Shown one piece after another: positions 1 through 5,163 of a DNA stretch of 5,163 nt. The DNA lies in contig JABSSV010000364.1 in NCBI GenBank assembly GCA_013213875.1, positions 1-5,163 on the forward strand, in the 5' to 3' direction. This DNA is from Lysobacterales bacterium (GTDB lineage Bacteria > Pseudomonadota > Gammaproteobacteria > Xanthomonadales > SZUA-36). The translations under genes and the position numbers were made by a program. Position 1 is the first letter of the stretch. Every line of letters starts with the position of its first letter. Under the pieces are notes generated by a model that worked only from the letters and a program-made list of their open reading frames with translations, did not search any database and was not told the DNA's origin.

Positions 1-458
1 CGGCCTTGGCCCGTTTCGAGACGATTCGTGCCCATGGTGCACTGAAGATGGGATTGATTGAGTCCCTGGATGAAGCGGCCACCCGCCAGCACACGCCCAA
101 GGTGGCCTTCGTGGCGCCGCCGGTCGCCCATCGTGTCTCCAGCGGGCGGGAAGTGATGCCTGATGATGTTGATCTGTTGGCGCGGGCCCTGTCCATGGGC
201 TTGCTACATCACGCCATGATGGGCACGGCGGCGGTGGCATTGGGAACCGCCGCAGCCATTCCCGGCACGCTGGTGAATGAGGCCGCCGGAGGTGGCGCGC
301 GGGATTCCGTTCGCTTTGGCCATCCCTCGGGCACGCTGGAGGTCGGCGCCAGCGCCAGGTCGCAGAACGGTGTTTGGCAGGTGGAGCGGGTCAGTATGAG
401 CCGCAGCGCCCGGCGCCTCATGCAAGGTGAGGTGCTGGTGCCCGGGGACAGTTTTTAG
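1..458 (+). CDS. prpF: PrpF, 2-methylaconitate cis-trans isomerase (C-terminal part)
   Basis: The frame is open from the window edge (codons in phase from base 3) to a TAG at 456-458. It encodes about the last 151 residues of a family that is normally near 390-400 aa, so the N-terminal 60% lies outside the window. PrpF isomerises the 2-methylaconitate made by the Fe-S dehydratase AcnD in the AcnD/PrpF version of the 2-methylcitrate cycle for propionate breakdown; it acts in the cytoplasm and has a diaminopimelate-epimerase-like fold. Recognition rests on the stretch HTPKVAFVAPP, the HPSG loop encoded at 321-332, and the characteristic ending MSRSARRLM...VPGDSF. Known catalytic residues of the first domain cannot be checked here. 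In relatives the gene directly follows acnD, so acnD is expected just to the left. The assignment is from remembered family sequence, not a search. Confidence 0.9.
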   Translation, partial: ALARFETIRAHGALKMGLIESLDEAATRQHTPKVAFVAPPVAHRVSSGREVMPDDVDLLARALSMGLLHHAMMGTAAVALGTAAAIPGTLVNEAAGGGARDSVRFGHPSGTLEVGASARSQNGVWQVERVSMSRSARRLMQGEVLVPGDSF

Positions 459-493
459 TCAAAGCTTTGGCTGTTCCCAGCGGCTGCTACCGG

Positions 494-745
494 TCAGACC
501 ACGCCCCGCAAAGCGCGCGCCAGTTCCTGCAAGGGCCGATTGGCCCGATGCTGTACCGCCTCGGAGGCCGCGAACAGAAACAGGCGCCGCAGAAAGCGCG
601 GAAACTGTCGGTCCTCGGTAAGAAAATCAGCGGGCCCCGGCCTTTCACTGCGCAGAAATGCACGAAACCCATCCAGAGAATCTGGTACCAGGTACACGCC
701 CTGGCGGGTAGCAACGCGGCAAAATGATTGACTGGAAAAGGCCAT
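494..745 (-). CDS. Small hypothetical protein, second gene of a putative Fur-regulated pair
   Basis: This is an 83-aa ORF that I do not recognise. The ATG at 745-743 lies 8 bases past the stop of the 93-aa ORF upstream, and only a weak GAG precedes it at 7 bases. A TTG at 757 in the same frame would overlap that stop but has no Shine-Dalgarno. The protein is rich in arginine (13) and phenylalanine (9), with one cysteine (C9) and no signal peptide or clear membrane span. Residues 22-35 and 48-80 look helical and amphipathic (FPRFLRRLFLFAASEAV, then LQELARAL). A hand count gives GC at codon position 3 of about 62%, only moderately supportive of coding. It ends 35 bases from the convergent prpF stop. 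The case for a real gene rests on orientation, tight spacing and a plausible protein composition. It could instead be a chance ORF. Confidence 0.45.
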   Translation of the reverse strand: MAFSSQSFCRVATRQGVYLVPDSLDGFRAFLRSERPGPADFLTEDRQFPRFLRRLFLFAASEAVQHRANRPLQELARALRGVV

Positions 746-753
746 GGTTCTGC

Positions 754-1035
754 TCAATGTAGGGTGGCCGCTGCGGTGCAGTCAGCATTGGGTGGTGGCA
801 CGGCCTTATTCACCGGCGCCACATAGGCCGCCCGGCAGCGCCAATCATTCAGTCCCCGCGCGCACTGGCAGCGCAATTCCGGGAACAGCTCGATCAGGGG
901 ATGCTTCAAGATGCGCTGCAGCAGCTGCGTGATGGCGGCGGCTGTGAGCGCGCAGGGCGTGCCAGAATAGCGATTCATGAGGTGAATCAGATCGGCATGA
1001 AGCTGTTCTAGGGCTGGACCCTGATCTTGCGGCAT
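754..1035 (-). CDS. Small cysteine-containing hypothetical protein behind a Fur box
   Basis: This ORF encodes 93 aa of unknown function. The ATG at 1035-1033 is preferred because a purine-rich AAGGAAGG (1054-1047) lies upstream, though its 11-base spacing is long, and because a Fur-covered promoter sits about 35 bases further up. The open frame continues to an ATG at 1083 inside the Fur box, which would lie at or upstream of the expected transcript start. The first 70 residues look like a compact helical protein (LHADLIHLMNRY; ALTAAAITQLLQRILKHP; LIELFPELRCQCARGLNDWRCR). The last 24 residues are Ala/Pro-rich and probably disordered. There are five cysteines, at 28, 56, 58, 67 and 86, including a CxC followed by a further Cys nine residues on. 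No signal peptide or transmembrane segment is visible. Fur control would suggest a role in iron or metal metabolism; the biochemical function is unknown. Confidence 0.6.
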   Translation of the reverse strand: MPQDQGPALEQLHADLIHLMNRYSGTPCALTAAAITQLLQRILKHPLIELFPELRCQCARGLNDWRCRAAYVAPVNKAVPPPNADCTAAATLH

Positions 1036-1046
1036 AACGCGTGCAT

Positions 1047-1054
1047 CCTTCCTT
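1047..1054 (-). promoter_or_regulatory. Ribosome binding site of the 93-aa Fur-linked ORF
   Basis: Read on the minus strand this is AAGGAAGG, 11 bases before the ATG at 1035. It is the only purine-rich SD-like run in the leader and decides the start in favour of 1035 over the in-frame ATG at 1083. The spacing is longer than the usual 5-9 bases. Confidence 0.5.
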
Positions 1055-1064
1055 TCTTTGATAC

Positions 1065-1085
1065 AAATGATAATCATTATCATTT
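1065..1085 (-). promoter_or_regulatory. Fur box (iron-responsive operator)
   Basis: The 21 bases form two perfect 10-base inverted arms around a single central C at 1075. The inner 15 bases, TGATAATCATTATCA (1068-1082), are an exact 7-1-7 Fur motif, and the whole closely matches the classical 19-bp Fur consensus built from GATAAT units. It overlaps the predicted -10 element of the minus-strand promoter, so iron-loaded Fur should block RNA polymerase and repress the two small ORFs when iron is sufficient. The box is 217 bases upstream of pntA, less well placed for controlling that gene. The site is symmetric, so the strand given is that of the presumed target. Confidence 0.9.
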
Positions 1086-1103
1086 AGCTTGCGCAAGACC
1101 CAA
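1076..1103 (-). promoter_or_regulatory. Candidate sigma-70 promoter of the Fur-controlled small ORFs
   Basis: On the minus strand, TTGGGT (1103-1098, three of six to consensus) and GATAAT (1081-1076, five of six) are separated by 16 bases. The expected transcript start near 1069-1070 gives a leader of about 35 bases to the ATG at 1035. The -10 lies inside the Fur box and the spacer holds the palindrome CTTGCGCAAG (1088-1097). The promoter is predicted by eye only. Confidence 0.5.
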
Positions 1104-1112
1104 GAGCAATTT

Positions 1113-1198
1113 TTTTCACTGTTTGTCGCTTATGCTGTAAGCGCAATAAGCTGAGCCGTGTTTTTCCCTTGGGTTAGCGCTGCTGATGCGGGTATGCT
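1113..1198 (+). promoter_or_regulatory. Upstream region of pntA with weak promoter candidates
   Basis: The 217 bases between the Fur box and pntA contain no convincing gene. Two weak sigma-70 matches point toward pntA: TTTTCA (1113-1118) with TGTAAG (1136-1141) at 17 bases, and TTGGGT (1169-1174) with TATGCT (1193-1198) at 18 bases. Neither is strong, and I cannot choose between them. A T-run (1110-1116) precedes the first. Overlapping inverted repeats (CGCTTA/TAAGCG at 1127-1143 and GCTTAT/ATAAGC at 1128-1151) lie across the first candidate and could be an operator or leader hairpin. Confidence 0.25.
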
Positions 1199-1302
1199 CG
1201 GTTAGGTTCGCTATCGCAGATGAGCAGATGCGAAATGTTCCTCAGCAAGGCAAAGCAACGTTTGCGGTACGAATCCCGCGCAAATCAATCACTGGAGACG
1301 GT

Positions 1303-2847
1303 ATGAAGATTGGCATCCCGAAAGAGCGTTACAGCGGTGAAAGACGCGTAGCCACCACGCCCGATGTTGCGCAGCAACTGCAGCAGCTCGGCTACGCGGT
1401 GGCCGTGGAGCGTGGCGCAGGCGAAGCCGCCAGCTTTTCCGACGCCGCTTATGAGGCAGCGGGCTGTGAACTGGTAACGGATGCCGAAGCCCTCTGGGAG
1501 AGCAGCGACATCATGCTCAAGGTGCGCGGTCCCGATGCACAGGAAGCGGGCTGGTTACGCTCCGGCCAGACCCTGATCTCTTTTCTGTGGCCGGCACAGC
1601 ATCCGGAGCTGCTGGAGCAGCTGAGTCAAAGCGGTGCCACCGTGTTGGCCATGGACAGCGTGCCGCGTATTTCCCGTGCGCAGAAAATGGACGCCCTCAG
1701 TTCCATGGCCAATATTGGCGGCTACCGCGCGGTGGTGGAAGCAGCGCAGCACTTCGGCCGCTTTTTTACTGGTCAGATTACCGCTGCGGGCAAGGTGCCG
1801 CCGGCCAAGGTGCTCGTGATCGGTGCCGGCGTGGCAGGTTTGGCCGCCATCGGCGCAGCCAGCGGCATGGGCGCCATCGTGCGCGCCTTTGATACGCGGC
1901 CAGAGGTTGCCGAGCAGGTCGAATCCATGGGCGGTGAATTCCTGTTTCTGGATTTTGAGGATGAAGACGGCTCCGGCGAAGGCGGCTATGCCAAAGTCAT
2001 GAGCGATGAGTTCATCAGGGCGGAAATGGCCCTGTTTGCCGAGCAGGCCAAAGACATTGATATCGTGATTACCACGGCGCTGATTCCGGGCAAGCCGGCG
2101 CCCACGCTCTGGACCAGTGAGATGGTGGAGTCTATGCGAGACGGCAGCGTGGTGGTCGACCTGGCGGCTGAGCAGGGGGGTAATTGCGAGCTGACTGAGC
2201 GCGACCAGGTGGTGGTCAAGCATGGGGTGACGCTCATCGGCTACACGGACTTGCCCAGCCGTCTGGCGGCCCAGTCCAGCCAGCTTTATGCCACCAATCT
2301 GCGCCACCTATTGACCGATCTGACGCCCGCTAAAGACGGTCAGGTAGCGGTGGATATGGAGGATGAGGTGATCCGGGGTACCACCGTGTGTAAAGACGGC
2401 AAGATCACCTGGCCGCCACCGGCACCGAAGCTGTCAGCGGCGCCAGCACCCACACGGAAAGCCGCTACCGAGTCGGTACCGGAACCGGAACCAGAAGCGC
2501 CCCGATCCTTTTTCGGTCCGGCGCTGGCCATGGTGCTTGCCGGTGTGGCGCTGATGGGCCTAGGGGCGGTGGCGCCGGCCGAATTCATGGGGCATTTCAC
2601 CGTATTCGTACTGGCCTGTTTTGTCGGCTATATGGTGATCTGGAACGTCACGCCGGCCTTGCACACGCCGCTGATGAGTGTCACCAACGCCATCTCCAGC
2701 ATTATCGTGATCGGTGCGCTGCTGCAGATTTCCTCTAGTTCCGAACTGATTAAGTGGATCGCCACCGGTACGGTCTTCATCACCGCCATCAACATCTTCG
2801 GGGGCTTCGCGGTGACGCGGCGCATGCTCGAAATGTTTCGCAAGTAG
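1303..2847 (+). CDS. pntA: NAD(P)+ transhydrogenase (Re/Si-specific) subunit alpha
   Basis: This is the alpha subunit of the inner-membrane proton-translocating transhydrogenase, which uses proton influx to drive hydride transfer from NADH to NADP+. It is 514 aa, close to the 510 of E. coli. The ATG at 1303 (MKIGIPKE) matches the family start and has GGAG 5 bases upstream; the frame runs open back to 1186, but that 39-residue extension is unlike the family and lacks an SD. Domain dI (about 1-375) binds NAD(H). It shows the Rossmann GAGVAG at 174-179, the RQD-loop residues R122, Q127 and D130 within SRAQKMDALSSM, and the family stretches FDTRPEV and TTALIPGKPAP. A Pro/Glu-rich linker (about 376-402, with PEPEPEAP) leads to four membrane helices (about 403-424, 430-449, 459-476 and 482-504), ending MLEMFRK. 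It heads an operon with pntB, 9 bases downstream. No truncation or missing key residue was seen. Confidence 0.97.
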   Translation: MKIGIPKERYSGERRVATTPDVAQQLQQLGYAVAVERGAGEAASFSDAAYEAAGCELVTDAEALWESSDIMLKVRGPDAQEAGWLRSGQTLISFLWPAQHPELLEQLSQSGATVLAMDSVPRISRAQKMDALSSMANIGGYRAVVEAAQHFGRFFTGQITAAGKVPPAKVLVIGAGVAGLAAIGAASGMGAIVRAFDTRPEVAEQVESMGGEFLFLDFEDEDGSGEGGYAKVMSDEFIRAEMALFAEQAKDIDIVITTALIPGKPAPTLWTSEMVESMRDGSVVVDLAAEQGGNCELTERDQVVVKHGVTLIGYTDLPSRLAAQSSQLYATNLRHLLTDLTPAKDGQVAVDMEDEVIRGTTVCKDGKITWPPPAPKLSAAPAPTRKAATESVPEPEPEAPRSFFGPALAMVLAGVALMGLGAVAPAEFMGHFTVFVLACFVGYMVIWNVTPALHTPLMSVTNAISSIIVIGALLQISSSSELIKWIATGTVFITAINIFGGFAVTRRMLEMFRK

Positions 2848-2850
2848 GAG
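2846..2850 (+). promoter_or_regulatory. Ribosome binding site of pntB overlapping the pntA stop
   Basis: AGGAG overlaps the last two bases of the pntA TAG (2845-2847) and sits 6 bases before the pntB ATG. This suggests coupled translation, which would help keep the two subunits in balance. Confidence 0.8.
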
Positions 2851-2856
2851 CGCAGC

Positions 2857-4254
2857 ATGAGCCAATCACCAAGCCTGTTGCCCATGGCCTATATCCTGGC
2901 CACGATTCTGTTCATCCTAGCGCTCGGCGGCTTGTCCAATCAGGAAACCGCGCGCCGCGGTAACTGGTACGGCATCATCGGCATGGCCATTGCCTTCCTG
3001 GCGACCGTGTTGTGGGAAGTGCGTGCCAATACCCTGGAACTGGGCGCTGCACTGGTACTGGGTGGAGCCATTGGCCTGGTCGCCGCACGCCGGGTACAAA
3101 TGACGCAAATGCCGGAGCTGGTGGCGATCTTGCATAGCCTGGTGGGTCTGGCGGCCGTGGCCGTTGGCTATGCTAATTTCCTGGGTCATGGCGGTGACTA
3201 TGCCGGCGCCATGAAGACCATTCACGATGTGGAAACCTATGTGGGCGTGCTGATCGGGGCGGTGACCCTGTCCGGTTCCGTGGTGGCCTTCGGCAAATTA
3301 TCGGGGCGAATTGGCGGCACACCGCTCATGCTACCGGCGCGGCACTGGTTGAATCTGGCCTTGTTACTGGGTGCCATCGGGTTCGGCGTTGCCTTTGTGG
3401 AGCAATCCGCTGCTGGTGGCGGTATGCAGCCGCTGTTGATCATGCCCGTGATCGCACTGCTGTTCGGCGTTCATATGGTCATGGCCATCGGCGGCGCGGA
3501 TATGCCCGTGGTGGTATCCATGCTCAACAGCTACTCCGGTTGGGCCGCGTCAGCCATTGGTTTCATGCTGGGGAATGATCTGCTGATCGTAACCGGCGCT
3601 TTAGTGGGTTCTTCCGGTGCCATTTTGAGCTACATCATGTGCCGTGCCATGAACCGTAAGTTCCTGGCCGTCATCGCGGGCGGCTTTGGAACCGCCAGTG
3701 GCTCATCCGCAGCGGGCGGTGAGGCCCAGGGCGAGGTAGTGCCCATCGATGCGGAGGACACGGCGGCCCTGCTCGACAGCGCCAAAGAGGTCATGATTAT
3801 CCCGGGCTATGGCATGGCGGTGGCGCAGGCGCAGCATGTGGTGCAGGAGATCACCAGAAAGCTGCGGGATAAGGGCGTCAATGTGCGTTTTGGTATCCAT
3901 CCGGTAGCCGGGCGCATGCCGGGCCATATGAACGTGCTGCTGGCGGAAGCCAAGGTACCCTATGACATTGTGTTTGAGATGGAGGAGATCAACGACGACT
4001 TCCCGGACGTGGACGTCTCCGTGGTGATCGGTGCCAACGACATCGTGAACCCGTCAGCGCTGGAAGAGCCGGACAGCCCGATTGCCGGTATGCCGGTATT
4101 GGAATGCTGGCGCAGCAAGACCACCATCGTGCTCAAGCGCAGCATGGCCACGGGTTATGCCGGTGTGCAAAACCCGCTGTTTTTCAAAGATAACACGCGC
4201 ATGCTGTTCGGGGATGCCAAAGACACGCTGGATGCGGTGCTCAAGGCACTCTGA
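2857..4254 (+). CDS. pntB: NAD(P)+ transhydrogenase (Re/Si-specific) subunit beta
   Basis: This is the beta subunit, supplying most of the membrane proton path (dII) and the NADP(H)-binding domain dIII. It is 465 aa against 462 in E. coli, and aligns with it by eye almost end to end. Residues 1 to about 280 are a series of hydrophobic helices (nine in the E. coli protein). H93 in ELVAILHSLVGLAAV corresponds to E. coli His91, and N224 in VVSMLNSYSGW to Asn222, both implicated in proton translocation. A Gly/Ser/Ala-rich hinge (about 281-300) leads to dIII, with GYGMAVAQAQ at 317-326, RFGIHPVAGRMPGHMNV, VIGANDIVNP, KRSMATGYAG at 427-436 and a family-typical end, LFGDAKDTLDAVLKAL. All key residues I can check are present. 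The start is fixed by AGGAG 6 bases upstream. The stop faces the convergent marC-type gene 20 bases away. Confidence 0.98.
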   Translation: MSQSPSLLPMAYILATILFILALGGLSNQETARRGNWYGIIGMAIAFLATVLWEVRANTLELGAALVLGGAIGLVAARRVQMTQMPELVAILHSLVGLAAVAVGYANFLGHGGDYAGAMKTIHDVETYVGVLIGAVTLSGSVVAFGKLSGRIGGTPLMLPARHWLNLALLLGAIGFGVAFVEQSAAGGGMQPLLIMPVIALLFGVHMVMAIGGADMPVVVSMLNSYSGWAASAIGFMLGNDLLIVTGALVGSSGAILSYIMCRAMNRKFLAVIAGGFGTASGSSAAGGEAQGEVVPIDAEDTAALLDSAKEVMIIPGYGMAVAQAQHVVQEITRKLRDKGVNVRFGIHPVAGRMPGHMNVLLAEAKVPYDIVFEMEEINDDFPDVDVSVVIGANDIVNPSALEEPDSPIAGMPVLECWRSKTTIVLKRSMATGYAGVQNPLFFKDNTRMLFGDAKDTLDAVLKAL

Positions 4255-4260
4255 TTTTGC

Positions 4261-4281
4261 CGCCCAGCGAAGCGCTAGGCG
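4261..4281. terminator. Hairpin at the pntB/marC convergent junction, possible terminator
   Basis: CGCCCAGCG (4261-4269) and CGCTAGGCG (4273-4281) pair over 9 positions with one C-A mismatch on the + strand, which becomes a G-U wobble on the - strand. The loop is the three bases AAG within the stable GCGAAGC context. It begins 6 bases after the pntB stop and contains the stop codon of the opposing gene. Neither strand has a U-run right after the stem, so it is a weak intrinsic terminator at best, but its position suits bidirectional 3'-end formation. Confidence 0.35.
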
Positions 4282-4877
4282 CCGCCCGCATCCTTAATAA
4301 AGGCGGTCACGCCCTCGAGCAGCATCTGCACGGACAGGGCGATGAGGATCATGCCCATAAGCCGCTCCATGGCGACCAGCCCGCGCTTACCCAGAAAACG
4401 CTGCAGGCCGGTTGCTGACAGCAGAATGACCGCGGTAATCGCCCAGGCCGCGATCAGCGCCGCCAGCCAGTGCGTCATGCGTTCCGGGTCTTTGGTCGCC
4501 AGCAACATAACAATGGCCATGGCTGAAGGGCCAGCAACCATGGGAATGGCCAGCGGCACCAGCAGCGGTTCGCCGTCGTCCTCATCGGGCGTATGGGCCG
4601 CTCGCGGCACGGGAAAGACCATCTTCAGGGCGCTCAAGAACAGGATGATGCCACCGGCGATGCGGATGGCATGTTCACTCAGGCCCAGAAACCCCAGCAG
4701 ATACTGCCCGAAATAGAGAAAAGCAATCAGCACCAGCAGGGCCAGCACCAGTTCTCTGGCCACCACGCGGGTGCGCCGCTTCGCCGGAACTTTCTCCAGC
4801 ACAGAGAGAAAGATGGGGATATTCCCCAGCGGATCCATGACCAGGAATAGCAGGGTGGCGGCGGAAATGATGTCCAT
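4275..4877 (-). CDS. MarC/YhgN-family integral membrane protein
   Basis: This is a 200-aa protein of the MarC family (UPF0056), closest by eye to E. coli YhgN. Family members are inner-membrane proteins with about six transmembrane helices and no firmly established substrate; the old link to multiple antibiotic resistance is not well supported. Visible family motifs are MDPLGNIPIF (14-23), the charged AKRRTRVVARE (32-42), AGGIILFLSALKMVFP (74-89), a short acidic loop (TPDEDDGE, 96-103), PLAIPMVAGPSAM (108-120) and LERLMG-like ERLMGMILI near the end. The ATG at 4877-4875 (MDIISA) is chosen because it aligns with MNEIISA of YhgN; a TTG two codons upstream (4883) is the alternative, and neither has a good SD. 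The length is normal. It is convergent with pntB and divergent from the YdcZ-like gene, so probably transcribed alone. Confidence 0.92.
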   Translation of the reverse strand: MDIISAATLLFLVMDPLGNIPIFLSVLEKVPAKRRTRVVARELVLALLVLIAFLYFGQYLLGFLGLSEHAIRIAGGIILFLSALKMVFPVPRAAHTPDEDDGEPLLVPLAIPMVAGPSAMAIVMLLATKDPERMTHWLAALIAAWAITAVILLSATGLQRFLGKRGLVAMERLMGMILIALSVQMLLEGVTAFIKDAGGA

Positions 4878-4919
4878 GCTCAATCGCTGTGTTTCAATGG
4901 TTTAGGGGTGGGCATTCTC

Positions 4920-4947
4920 GCGCTGTCTTTGCGGCAGCGCAAGCGCT
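4920..4947. repeat. Overlapping inverted repeats between divergent marC-type and ydcZ-type genes
   Basis: GCGCTG (4920-4925) pairs with CAGCGC (4935-4940) across 9 bases, and the second arm overlaps AGCGC-AA-GCGCT (4936-4947), so the two hairpins exclude one another. They lie midway between two divergent starts, where an operator could serve both genes, but short GC-rich repeats like these are common by chance. No convincing -35/-10 pair was found on either strand of this gap. Confidence 0.25.
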
Positions 4948-4976
4948 CTGCTCAAACCAAAATTAAGGTCTATTTT

Positions 4977-4982
4977 GAGGAG
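4977..4982 (+). promoter_or_regulatory. Ribosome binding site of the YdcZ-like gene
   Basis: GAGGAG lies 8 bases before the ATG at 4991. It is a strong SD at good spacing and fixes the start of the truncated gene. Confidence 0.8.
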
Positions 4983-4990
4983 CCCGATAT

Positions 4991-5163
4991 ATGAATCATT
5001 CGCTCGCAATCGCACTGGCGGCGCTGGGCGGCGCGGTACTGCCGCTGCAGGTGCTGATTAATGCCCGTCTGGGACAGGGCCTGGGCAATGCCAGCTGGGC
5101 AACGGCGGTGTCTTTTGTGGTCGGGACGTTGGGGTTGCTGGTCTGGATCACCTTGAGCCGCCA
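4991..5163 (+). CDS. YdcZ-type (DUF606) DMT-family membrane protein, N-terminal part
   Basis: The first 57 codons of a gene that runs off the window end. The protein begins MNHSLAIALAALGGAVLPLQ, followed by VLINARLGQGLGNASWATAVSF and a second hydrophobic stretch, VVGTLGLLVWITL. Two membrane segments (about 4-22 and 36-55) separated by a short loop with Asn-Ala-Arg-Leu-Gly match the N-terminal half of DUF606/YdcZ proteins, which are usually near 150 aa with about five helices and belong to the drug/metabolite transporter superfamily. The substrate cannot be inferred. The SD GAGGAG supports the start. It is transcribed divergently from the MarC-type gene, with 113 bases between the start codons. 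The family call rests on the N-terminus alone. Confidence 0.8.
   Translation, partial: MNHSLAIALAALGGAVLPLQVLINARLGQGLGNASWATAVSFVVGTLGLLVWITLSR

Noticed and set aside
460..469. Palindrome CAAAGCTTTG just after the prpF stop as a terminator
   Set aside because: It is a 10-bp palindrome with no loop and no following U-run, so it cannot form a usual terminator hairpin.
467..727. 86-aa plus-strand frame between prpF and the small ORFs
   Set aside because: No SD, low-complexity basic composition and no family resemblance. The opposite strand gives the more protein-like translation and has the promoter.
1036..1083. 16-residue leader (MIMIIICI...) of the 93-aa ORF starting inside the Fur box
   Set aside because: The start codon lies at or upstream of the predicted transcript start and the residues simply translate the Fur box repeat.
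1065..1085. Fur control of pntAB
   Set aside because: The box is over 200 bases upstream of pntA and does not overlap either candidate pntA promoter, while it covers the -10 of the minus-strand promoter.
1186..1302. 39-residue N-terminal extension of PntA from an upstream ATG
   Set aside because: The extension is unlike the family N-terminus and has no SD, while the ATG at 1303 has GGAG in place and gives MKIGIPKE, the known family start.
1555..2307. 250-aa open frame on the minus strand opposite pntA
   Set aside because: A His/Gln/Gly-rich translation of the complement of a well-supported gene, with no recognisable family and no start signal; a typical shadow in GC-rich DNA.

Overview
The window looks like ordinary chromosomal DNA from a gammaproteobacterium of moderately high GC content (roughly 60% by eye). 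The evidence is a two-subunit, E. coli-type PntA/PntB transhydrogenase, a YhgN-like MarC protein, a PrpF of the methylcitrate pathway, and a classical Fur box. The mix would fit marine groups such as Alcanivorax, Marinobacter or Halomonas, but the sequence alone does not settle the genus.

Layout, left to right. (1) Bases 1-458 (+) are the C-terminal end of prpF, encoding the 2-methylaconitate isomerase partner of AcnD. (2) Bases 494-1035 (-) hold two small, closely spaced ORFs that I do not recognise (93 and 83 aa). They read toward prpF, and their promoter region at 1065-1103 carries a near-ideal Fur box. (3) Bases 1086-1302 are a 217-base leader/promoter region in front of pntA. (4) Bases 1303-4254 (+) are the pntA-pntB operon, encoding the membrane proton-translocating NAD(P)+ transhydrogenase; the genes are 9 bases apart and the pntB ribosome binding site overlaps the pntA stop. 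(5) Bases 4275-4877 (-) encode a MarC/YhgN-family membrane protein, convergent with pntB, with a hairpin at the junction. (6) From base 4991 (+) comes the start of a YdcZ-type (DUF606) DMT-family membrane protein, cut by the window end.

How the parts relate. PntAB couples proton entry to hydride transfer from NADH to NADP+, supplying NADPH. PrpF and its usual partners feed propionyl-CoA carbon into central metabolism. The Fur-controlled pair is a separate, iron-responsive unit inserted between these two housekeeping loci. It is the only part of the window with apparently undescribed content. I found no CRISPR array, mobile element, tRNA, rRNA or defence/toxin system.
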